Below the pieces are notes generated by a model. That model worked only from the letters and a program-made list of their open reading frames with translations. It searched no databases and had not been told where the DNA came from. Source: Adiantum capillus-veneris (lineage: Eukaryota; Streptophyta; Polypodiopsida; Polypodiales; Pteridaceae). From it: 64,000 nucleotides of DNA. The position numbers and the translations under genes were made by a program. The stretch is from positions 11,422,001 through 11,486,000 of the forward strand of contig CM043967.1 of assembly GCA_014529385.2 (NCBI GenBank). Direction: 5' to 3'. Positions 56,051 through 64,000 of this stretch are shown here, piece after piece. Positions within the stretch are counted from its first letter, which is position 1. Each line of letters begins with the position of its first letter.

Positions 56051-56459
56051 CGGCTGGGGCTTCTCACCTGGTCCCGCGAGGTCTATCCATTTTGCATTTT
56101 TCGGCCCATTGTAAGATTCCTGGTTTGTTCTTTCCCTGACTGGTGGTGTCATTATGATTTTTCTGTCCTGTATAGTGAATTTCCAATATTGTAATGGTAC
56201 ATTCATGTTTCCTTTTTCTGACTCCCCTTTACCATCACTATCTCCCTCAGTAGTCCATTCCTCTCGTAAAGACCGTTTTCAGTTCTTGGTATTTCTGTTT
56301 ACGCTCCAGTTTGGTCCACTCTTGGTCTTTCGTTGTTTCTTTTTTTTATTTTTTGAGATTTTTGTGATTTTGTTTTTGTTTTAGCTTTCCATACTTGTCT
56401 TATTTCCTCTCACGTTCCTTCCCCTCGAGCTTTTGAGAATCTTCCTGATATTTGATCTT
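56051..56459 (-). pseudogene. linker before RT, element F
   Basis: A decayed coding trace runs between the protease linker and RT, with several stops. It is in the position of the Lys-rich linker of B (30972-31259). No domain is seen. Confidence 0.4.
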
Positions 56460-57420
56460 TTACACAATCCCCGCTTTTACAAGCATCAAATAGTGAGTTT
56501 TACCTTTTATCTTGGGCATCAGGTTCTCTCTCGCTTTGTTTCCTGCTCGTTTTCTCCTATAGCGTTCCTGGCGTCTAGGGTGTTGATTAGCAAAATCATA
56601 AAAGTTGATATTCTCTGTTTTCCCCCCACGCTCACTTGAGTTGTCTGAACACTCATTATCTCCATCATTATTTACTTCCAAATGCTCAGAGGAGTTATAA
56701 AACTCTTCTTGTTCTGGTGGTTCTACCATTTCATCTCCTCCTGGTATAAGGCTTACCATGTAATAGGGTAGCACATCATAGCCATCCTTATCGCAAAATT
56801 TTGTTGTTGGACTATCTGTTATGGTACAGACATCCAATGTTGCTAGTATGTGTTCCCATTCTAGAGGTTCCAAGGCATCTTCAAGAAAAGGTTCAGGAAT
56901 ATAATCCTTGTCCTCAATCGCTCTTTCTAAGACACATTCCTCTCTTTTTAAGCTCCCACAATGTGAAGCTCCGCACATCCATAGCTCTTTTTGTTGCCCT
57001 AACCATGCTGGGAGTTCCGATCCTGCAACTGTAGCTAAATCAAACTCTTCCACTAGTGTCTGGTTCACATCCTTGTAACTATGGTCTTTTAGGTGTATTT
57101 TGGTTGTTGTCTCGCCATGTCTGAGGTATATGTGGTCGTAACCCCAATCCTGGACCATCTTCAATTGTCTCAATAATGGTCTTCCCAAAATGATCTCGTT
57201 TTTGTCAAAATCGACTATTGCAAATGTATGCTCATACTCGATTCCGTATGAAGTGACAATCACTTTTTTTAAGTGTCCTAGAGGCTTCTCCATGAACCCA
57301 TCTGCCAATTGCAATTTCATTCTGGTAGCTCTCAAAGCTGGTTTTTCCCATTTTTTCTAGATTTCCTTGGTGGCTATAGCAACCCCTGCTCCACTGTCAA
57401 GAATGGCTTTGGAAACTACT
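56460..57420 (-). pseudogene. first retropepsin and linker of F
   Basis: The active site ILDSGAGVAIATK is read at about 57402-57364, frameshifted from the rest. The long frame from 57335 holds SYGIEYEHTFAIVDFDKN and ILGRPLLRQLKM. It continues as an acidic linker (CGASHCGSLKREECVLERAI, PEPFLEDALEPLEW) that matches B at 31784-31296. The DSGA triad is intact. Confidence 0.8.
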
Positions 57421-58491
57421 CCTTGGAATTCTACTTGTAGCATGGTGTTTCCATCTTCTGATCCCTTCCTGAAGCTTTGAGGTGGGGTCTTTCACTCCAA
57501 ATTTTTCTAGGCATTTGACTACTGTGATCCACATGTTTGGTCGTAACCTTAGGAGTTCGGCTAATGTGATTGTGCATGCCACCGGGGTGGACAATAACCC
57601 AATCAACCCTTGTGAATCCATCACTTTGTTAGAAGAAATTCTTTGAGATGGGATTGCTCTCACCTCCGACTTGGCTTCATACTCTCCTAGGTAAGAGGGT
57701 AGAGTTTTCAGCGAGTCAAGTTGGCTGTGCCCCGAATTAATTGATCCCTGGTCTCCCCCTTGTGAATGTATATCAAAGTTCATTTGTGATCTTGCTTCAA
57801 ATTCTTCAATAGGAGGTAAGATCTCATTTTTTTCTTTTCTCGTGCTATTCATGTGGGAACTTGCCCTGTTAGCTTCGTTGGCCTCACGGATTTGCTTCCA
57901 TAGATCATCTAGACCGTTACAATCCTTACCCATTTCTACCAATGTTTTAGGATGGAACCCATCACTTGCCTCATCTGTTGTATTTGGAACTATGATAGGC
58001 TCTCCCCTGGACTCATAGGCATTCGTGAGTCTTTTCTTCATTTCTACTTGTTCCTCTAAAGTTGGTTTGATAGGGGTTGGAGCTTCATGCCCATTTGCAG
58101 GTTTACCAAGCGGGTTTTCTATCAAAGATTGAGCTGTTTCTATCATCTTTCTACACATTTCCAACCTCTATTTTTCTATTTCAGCATATGGATAAGTCAT
58201 CCATCTTTGCTCTTGGGTTTGGTTCCTTTTGAGTCTGGGTTCGTAAGCTTTTAGAAGTGCATCCAACTACTCATTTACCTTGTCTGCCAGTACTGATCGT
58301 CCTGATCCTGCACTTTTGGGTTCTACTATTTCCTTGGGTGCTATGGTTGTCGCGGTGTGTGAGCTTAGGCTAGTTAGGTCCTCTAACCACTCTAACCTAT
58401 CCTTTGTGTGTTTTAACTCCTCAGATAGAGCCATTTGCTCTCGTTCTTTCCTGGCTTTCATCCGCGCCTTTCTAGCTTTCCAAGTGCTTCT
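57421..58491 (-). pseudogene. gag to protease linker of F
   Basis: Two frames (58461-58267 and 58164-57397) contain a short coiled-coil-like stretch (EREQMALSEELKHTKDRLEW) and a long hydrophilic part (EMCRKMIETAQSLIENPLG, DDLWKQIREANEANRASS). The place and the words TLPSYLGEYE versus TLTSYLGDNE are shared with B at 32863-32432. It is an unassigned, conserved polyprotein segment of this lineage. Confidence 0.55.
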
Positions 58492-60653
58492 CTAATTTTT
58501 CGTTTTTGAACTTGGGACATCGGTTTTTGGCTCTTCAATTATGGGTTCATTTGTCATTCTTTGAGCTTGGGCTCGTGTCACCGCCTGAATAGGTATGATT
58601 GTTTCATTTTCTGACCCTCCACTGGAAGGCACTGCTTCCAGCATGTTCAAGGTAGTTTTTGCTCCTTTGCTTGGGTTCTTAGGGCAATCAGGAATCAAAT
58701 GAGTAACTCCACACTCGGTGCAATATGCGTTGATTCTAATGATTTCATCATGAAGACAGTCTCTTAGCCAATGGTCTCCACCACACTTGTAGCAGGGTCC
58801 TTTAGGCTGTTGAGGTGCTCCTTGAGCTCCTCTTTGTTGGTATGCATGTCTCTGTCCGCCCATGCCTCCGTCGGCTATGAACAACAATGTTCGTTCATCT
58901 AAGCTATATCTTCCTTCTCCTGCTGCTTGTGCAGCTATAGGTGGTCTTGCACCGCCCATCATGCTCCATGGCTATGGTGTCAAGGGTTCTTCCGGTGGAT
59001 AATAGACAGGGTTTTCCGCATATCCATTGAGATCTTCATAATATGCATGCATAGGCACCAAAGCCTTCTCTTCTGATTCGGTTACGGTTGGTGTGTATCT
59101 TATGCCGACTGGTCGTAATCCTGGTAGGGGTGGTTGTTGCCCCAACACTGGTTGTGGTCTTTCTACACCTACACGTCCTGGTAGGTTGCCTGTTTGATAC
59201 CTAGGCATCGGTGGAACTTGAGGAGAAGCTACCTGAGCTTGGGGAGCGTAAGGTCTCTCTCTCACATATCCCTTGTTATAATAAGATTCCTCCGTTCCAT
59301 GGTTTGTCCATTTTTGTTCAATAGCACACCATTGGGCTGTTTAGCCTGGGGTTTGGCGTACAAGTTAATCTTTTTTAGCACTTCCTCTACAAGCTGCTCC
59401 TGGCTTACAGCTACTTCTCCTTTCGGTGCTGTCTTAGAAGACTTGCTTCCACTTTGTTGTGAAGATGAATCGTCGTCAAGATCCTTGAACTCGCCCTCTT
59501 TGTAGACCACACAATTGTCTACAAGGTAAAGAGCCTTCTTGGTTAACTCATTCAACGTCGTGCTCCTCTTCATATGTAAGTCCTTATGGAGATCTGCATT
59601 CCTTAGTCCTTGGATAAATATAAGCATAAGTCTGGATTGAGTTGGCATTTCTTCCACAGGACATAACTTAACTTATCTTTTTAGTCATAGGGCTGCCTTT
59701 CGCACAGATTCCCCGTATTTCTATTTGAATTTATGGATTTGTGAGACGGTATTATGAGCTATCCCCCTTTGTGAGAATTCCTCGATAAACTTGTCAAACA
59801 CCTCCTCCATAGACTCAAAGTCTCTACGCTCCACAGAGTCAAACCAAGTAGCAGCGTCATCCTCTAGGGTTAGTCCAAACCCTGCAAATCGGGTAGGGAA
59901 GTCTAACACCTCTTCAGCTCTAATTACACGCACAAAGGCTGCTACATGATCTCTTGGATCTATGTTTCCTGTGTATTTCTTGTTTACCCATTTTTGCACT
60001 TGAGAAGGTCTAATTCTACGATGGTCTACAAATCTCATCATTGGATCTCCACGTCCCAATCTATATACCTCCTCTGGTCTTCTGTAGTAGGCTGATTCCT
60101 CTCCTAGTGGTGCTTCTAAGCCATAGTTTCTAACAGTTCTTGCAAGAGATGGTTCATCTCTTCGAACTCGTTCTATGGGTGTTCTTCCAGGCTCCATTGA
60201 CCCTTGAGTTTTTGGCTTACTCTCTCCTTGATACCTTGAATAGAGTGGTGGTTCTTGCAAATCCCTTAGCCCTCGTGCGGTTTGATAACCATCTCGATTT
60301 TGGTCTTGCTCTAATGTTGCACTCTGTCGAAGCCATGCCTGCAATGATAGCTGAGTTGCTGGTTGGTTTTGGTTGTTGAATGTCTGCGATTGGGTAGAAT
60401 GTGAGGTCGTGTCATACTCCTCTAAAAAGGGATTTGTAGACTTGCTAGGGGTGTAGGTGGCTCTTGGCACTTCGTCGGGGGCATATGTTAATGCTCCAGG
60501 AACTGTTGCCTTTTCTACCTCCTCTTGGAGAATACGTTGGTGAGTGAGCGTACTATGTACGAGAGAGAGTGAGAGCTTCATCGTCGTGCGACGTTCTAGA
60601 GCTCTACCCTCATCATCAGATGTAGGATTGGCTCGAGTCCTTTTAGGTGCCAT
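58492..60653 (-). pseudogene. gag of F
   Basis: It starts MAPKRTRANPTSDDEGRA (60653). Residues 25-40 (MKLSLSLVHSTLTHQ) derive from an inverted piece of the F LTR. The core has RPSQVQKWVNKKYTGNIDPR, FAGFGLTLEDDAATWFD and FIEEFSQRGIAHNTVSQI, then HKFK and an in-frame TAG at 59721, at the same place as in B. Further parts are FIQGLRNADLHKDL (59657-59262), a WCAIEQKWTNH motif shared with B, a Pro/Gln-rich stretch, and two CX2CX3HX4C zinc knuckles (CYKCGGDHWLRDC and CTECGVTHLIPDC) at about 58800-58690. Confidence 0.85.
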
Positions 60654-60999
60654 AACTTCTTATTCCTTATAAAAAGGACGTCTAATCATTAGGTAAATTA
60701 TCCAAAAGCTAAACTTAACCTTTGTATCCAATTTTACCCAAATCTAAGTTAAATTTATAGTCTTAGTTGGTAAATTCTTGACCTAGTAATTTCTTATTTT
60801 CTTATATATGCATGATAACTTTTTTCACAGCTTCCTTAAGGGTTTTCTAAGCTATCTTAATTTTTTATAATTTTGTATATCTTTTTCTTAATTTTTTCAT
60901 CGAATTTTAAGCTTGGAATCTGCTTATTTTGAGCTTAATATTTATTCTATTCATTTTCTCTCAAAGATTTCATTTCCTCAACTTTATATCATAGGTTTA

Positions 61000-62500
61000 C
61001 ACTTACTATAATTTTCCTTAAAACTTTTGACCGCAAAGTCTATTTATTTTAATTAATCTTTTGCTAAAAATAAGACTTTTGGTCAATTATAGCTTTCTAA
61101 ACTCACTAATTAACTATGGTATAATTGTCACAAGTAATAAGGATGTTTGTGACCTACGGTAATTATCTTTTAATTTTCCAATTTAATTATCTAATTTTCA
61201 TCTTTAATTTTCATCTAAAATTACTATAATTTGATTTAGATAAATATCTATACTAATTTTCTAGCTTTGACATAATTATCACAACCTTTTTATCATGTAA
61301 TCTATCTCTCATAAATAGCATGTAATCATATAACATGATTTGCTAATTTTTCCCTTTAGTTTTTAGTTAGAATTAGTATAATTTGACGTAACTAAATATT
61401 TATACTAAGTTTCTAACCTTGACATAATTATCAAAGCTCCTTTATGATGTAATATAACTCCCATAACCTTGACATAATTTTCACGACCTCTTGATCATGT
61501 AATATAACTCTGATAAATAGCATGTAATCATCTAACATGATTTACTAATTTCCCCTTGTACTTTTTATCTAAAATTAGTATAATTTGACTCAAATAAATA
61601 TCTATACTAATTTTTCAACTTTGACATAATTATCATGGACTTTTTATTATGTATTTTAACTCTGATAAATAGCATGTAATCATATAGCATGATTTACTAA
61701 TTTTCCTCTTTAATTTATCTTCAAACATAGGGTCTTTTTTCTAAGATAATAAGCTTAATTAACTTTATATGATTGAGATCGAGATAATTATCACAGGTCT
61801 CTAATGGTGCATTTTAACTCTAAAAATTATCTCAAAGCTATTTAATCTAATTTGCTAGCTTTCCTTTTCAATTTACCCTCAAAAACAGAGTTTTTCTACT
61901 ACGATAATTAGCTAAACTAATTATCTATGATTAAACTAATTATCACAAATTCCTTAAGATGTGTTATAACTTTGAAAAAATCTCAGAGCTTTTTAGTTTA
62001 ATTTGCTAATTTTCCTCTTTACTTTTTCCTTAAAAATGGTGTTTTCCTACTGAGATAATTAGCTAAACTAATTATCTGTGGTTAAAATAATTATTACAAG
62101 TTTTTTGAGATATTTTTTACCTCTAATAATTATCTCAAATATTTTTAGTTTAATTTGCTATTTTTTTCGTTTAATTTTTAAAAAAAAACAATGTTTTTTT
62201 ACTACGATAATTAGCTAAACTAATTATCTATGATTAAAATAATTATCACGGGATCCCTACCTCCGAAAATTATCTCAAAGCTTTTTAGATTAATTTGCTA
62301 TCTTCCTCCTTTAATTTTCCCTTGTAAACAGTGTTTTTCTATTGAGATAATTAGCTAAACTAATATCTAGGGTTAAGATAATTATCACGGGTTCCTTAAG
62401 ATGTGTTTTACCTCTGATAATTATCTCAAAGCTTTTTAGTTTAATTTGATCATTTCTCCCTTTACTTTACTCTTTAAAAACAGTGTAATTTTGCTTAAAT
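61000..62500. repeat. AT-rich tandem repeat of about 150 bp in the D LTR
   Basis: Units are marked by TTACCTCTGATAATTATCTC-like words near 61498, 61650, 61809, 61961, 62108, 62252 and 62403, spaced about 145-160 bases. They contain the same GATAATTAG / CTAATTATC dyads as the array in C. Units toward 61000 have the variant ATAAATAGCATGTAATCAT. Confidence 0.8.
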
Positions 62501-62949
62501 AATTACAAAAACTATTCAAAAAATTAAGAGATAATTTTTCTAGTATCTTGACAATCTAATATAGCTCTAATAATTATCTTATCTCAATCTAAGTTTAATT
62601 AATATAATTACCATTAATTTTTGGTTAAAATGATTAATTTCAATCCTAATATAACATAATAATTAAATAGATTAGCATCCCTAAGCTTAATCTCAATAAT
62701 CAGTAGAGAATTAAGAATTAGGAGAGAAATTTAGAGTGTAAGTAATTTTAATCTTCTTAATTAGTTGGATTAATTAAGAAAATGTAAGTGAATCGGTATA
62801 AGTTTGCTAATTAAAAAAGTTTAGTGCTAATTACCGTGGATTAACCAACTAGAGTTTTGCTCTCTAGTGATTTCTGAGTAGAGATCTCTCTAGGTGAGAG
62901 AGAATTTGCCAGGACTCTGAGTCGGCCCAAAATGTGAAGCAAGGGGTCT

Positions 62950-62957
62950 TATTTATA
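62950..62957 (-). promoter_or_regulatory. TATA box of D LTR
   Basis: On the minus strand CCTATAAATAAGACCCC lies about 500 bases into the LTR. This is a good match to a plant TATA box. If it is used, most of the repeat array would lie downstream of the start site. A second TATAAA word occurs near 4550 in C. Confidence 0.5.
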
Positions 62958-63449
62958 GGTTTCTGGGCACTCACAAGCTGGAAATGGTAGTAACTTGCAT
63001 CCCAAGGCAGCCCTATAGCTCCACAAGCGCCCCCTGCTGCTAATTTCAACCTAGGCAAGTTCATTACTGCCCCACATAGCCCCTCAGATACACAAAATCG
63101 ATTTTCTGCTATTTTTTGACTTTTAATGATTAATTTTGGAAATATCTGCAAATTCTGTAAATATCTAGGAACTTTAGGATAAAAGTCTTTTGCAGTAATG
63201 ATCACTAAAACCTTACAATTTTATTTAATTTACTCAATTCACAGTGTAAACTTCTAGGGGCCATAACTATGCCAGTTTTTATCGGAATTCAATTCTGAAA
63301 ATTTCTAGCCCGGGGTTTGTTGTGCTTAAGATTCCAAAAATACCATTTTTTATTGCTTTTGAGATAGTGTTTTTACCTGATTGCTTGATCAGTGCTTTCT
63401 CCTAAAGCTTGAGTTAATTCCCGACAGCTAGAAAGGTGGAGACCTTACA

Positions 63450-63807
63450 TCAAAACCTTAGTTGCTACTCCTCTTAGCCTTTGAAAATAGGCACTTAAGT
63501 ATCTACATCCACGGCTCAAATTGGTTAATTATAGAAAGTAGTGGGGTGAGTCTAACATAGAGAAATTGTCAAGGGATAGTTCCTTTCGGACTTCTTATGG
63601 CTCAATAATGGTAAAGCCGTAGGCAAGTCTAAAAAGACTCCATTATTAAAACCAAAGCTCCCAAGGTGTGCACCATATCCCACATAGTGGGCTCAACAAA
63701 ACCGATAATAGATCCCAAACCCATGTACCCCAATATAATTAACAAAAACAACCATTAGTAGACAACTTAAGGACCTCTCTTCTTAAGCAAAAAAAGAGAA
63801 ACCAAAT
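63450..63807 (-). other. E1 leader, part upstream of the D insertion
   Basis: It matches 27132-27480 of E2 in reverse complement. It begins with the right target duplication TCAAA (63450-63454) and continues the leader broken at 43925. It is non-coding. Confidence 0.85.
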
Positions 63808-63819
63808 GCTCTGATACCA
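63808..63819 (-). promoter_or_regulatory. primer binding site of E1 (tRNA-iMet type)
   Basis: TGGTATCAGAGC on the minus strand, followed by ATTTGGTTTCTC as in E2. The bases before it differ from E2 because the end of the E1 5' LTR is deleted (see the LTR entry). Confidence 0.9.
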
Positions 63820-63823
63820 AGCA

Positions 63824-64000
63824 TGACAAGCACCTTAGGTGGAGTTCCCACCTCAAGCTCAGCCCTAGCTTGCCTAAGGTCAAAGGCAAGTTTAGGTCGG
63901 ATTCCCACCTCAAGCTCAGCCCTAGCTTGCCTAAGGTCAAAGGCAAGTTTAGGTCGGGTTCCCACCTCAAGCACATCCCTAGCTTGCTTAAGGTCAAAGA
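63824..64000 (-). mobile_element. 5' LTR of E1 (runs off the window; 3' end deleted)
   Basis: It contains 57-bp units starting at 63845, 63902 and 63959. On the minus strand the LTR reads GGTGCTTGTCATGCTT and then joins GGTATCAGAGC. In E2 the same GGTGCTTGTCATGCTT (near 16970) continues for another 1.2 kb before the primer site. E1 has therefore lost about 1.2 kb of LTR by a deletion with a shared TT. A frame at 63767-63997 is the repeat read through. Confidence 0.8.

Larger units (their letters stand above)
44479..60664 (-). mobile_element. giant gypsy-type element F
   Basis: This minus-strand element of about 16.2 kb inserted in D. Its 3' LTR (45410 to 44479) and polypurine tract are intact in outline. 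Reading from the right it has gag, linker, protease, linker, RT, RNase H, two H2C2 zinc modules, integrase, a second retropepsin, a W-motif region, a spacer with palindromic repeats, and a large coiled-coil ORF. The 5' LTR, primer site and leader are missing: the gag start at 60653 lies about 12 bases from D sequence. Gag, protease, linkers and RT match B closely, so B and F are related families. Confidence 0.88.
43926..63449 (-). mobile_element. solo LTR D (C family) with target duplication, split by F
   Basis: The outer ends are TGTGAGATCC at 43926 (LTR 3' end on the minus strand) and TGTAAGGTCTCC read from 63449 (LTR start). The 5-base duplication TCAAA is at 43921-43925 and 63450-63454, and the E2 leader shows the uninterrupted site. 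The two D parts, 43926-44478 and about 60665-63449, together resemble the C LTR plus its missing first 610 bases. No gag or pol of this family lies between them, so D is a solo LTR. Relative to C, about 740 bases are missing at the F right junction. Confidence 0.85.
60665..63449 (-). mobile_element. D LTR, 5' part
   Basis: It starts (minus) at 63449 with TGTAAGGTCTCC. The first 610 bases are absent from C. It holds a TATA box near 62950 and the AT-rich tandem array at about 61000-62500, and its left part matches C from about 4540 on (both contain CCTTTATAAAAGG-like words). Frames inside carry no family features. Confidence 0.8.
38795..64000 (-). mobile_element. family E element E1, interrupted by D and F
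   Basis: This minus-strand element has its 5' LTR at the right edge (63824 to beyond 64000), primer site 63808-63819, leader 63807-63450 continuing at 43925, gag, protease, RT, RNase H, integrase, 3' UTR and 3' LTR remnant at 38795-39233. The leader is split by D with target duplication TCAAA. The integrase C-terminal trace (YQLKLPNHWLMHHVFHENLH) is the type that precedes a chromodomain in chromoviruses, so E is probably a chromovirus. The coding regions are heavily decayed. Confidence 0.88.

Overview
The window is nuclear plant DNA made almost entirely of old, nested LTR retrotransposons of the Ty3/gypsy type, plus a relic of a CACTA DNA transposon and several tandem or palindromic repeat blocks. 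I found no host protein gene, rRNA, tRNA or CRISPR array. Initiator-Met and Asp primer binding sites, a CACTA DUF4218 domain and element sizes up to about 16 kb point to a land plant with a large genome. A gymnosperm is plausible, but that is inference. Nearly every coding region is broken by stops, frameshifts or deletions.

Left part (1-16430). Position 1-788 is the end of a minus-strand family E (chromovirus-like) element. It abuts fragment A (789-3242, plus): a coiled-coil third ORF, a polypurine tract and an LTR. A's LTR is cut by element C (3243-11154, minus), a gypsy element with a very long LTR containing a 152-bp tandem array and an unusual ORF upstream of gag. Then come a CACTA transposase relic (11155-12470), a complex repeat block with degenerate CCTAA arrays and four tandem palindromes (12720-14860), and about 0.85 kb without recognisable content (15575-16430).

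Middle (16431-38794). E2 (plus) has its 5' LTR split by a complete element G (17347-26238) with two 383-bp LTRs and a 5-bp target duplication ATTGG. E2 survives only as LTR, primer site and gag (to about 28890), where it collides with the truncated 3' end of element B (28891-38794, minus). B is an Asp-primed gypsy element whose leader carries four copies of a roughly 287-bp repeat, each centred on a palindrome.

Right part (38795-64000). E1 (minus) runs from 38795 past the right edge. Its 5' leader is interrupted by D (43926-63449), a solo LTR of the C type with target duplication TCAAA. D is interrupted in turn by F (44479 to about 60664, minus).

F is the most interesting object. Its order is gag, protease, RT, RNase H, two tandem H2C2 zinc modules, integrase, a second retropepsin-like domain in frame after integrase, a region of repeated W-x-P-K motifs, a purine tract, a spacer with four 285-bp repeats centred on a 24-bp palindrome, then a coiled-coil ORF of about 1,140 codons, a polypurine tract and the LTR.

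B and F share the WCAI gag motif, the doubled H2C2 module and palindrome-centred repeats of about 285 bp. A and F share the third ORF. G has its own coiled-coil third ORF. Together they suggest a little-described group of giant envelope-position-ORF gypsy elements. The insertion order read from the nesting is E before D before F, E2 before G, A before C, and E1 before B.
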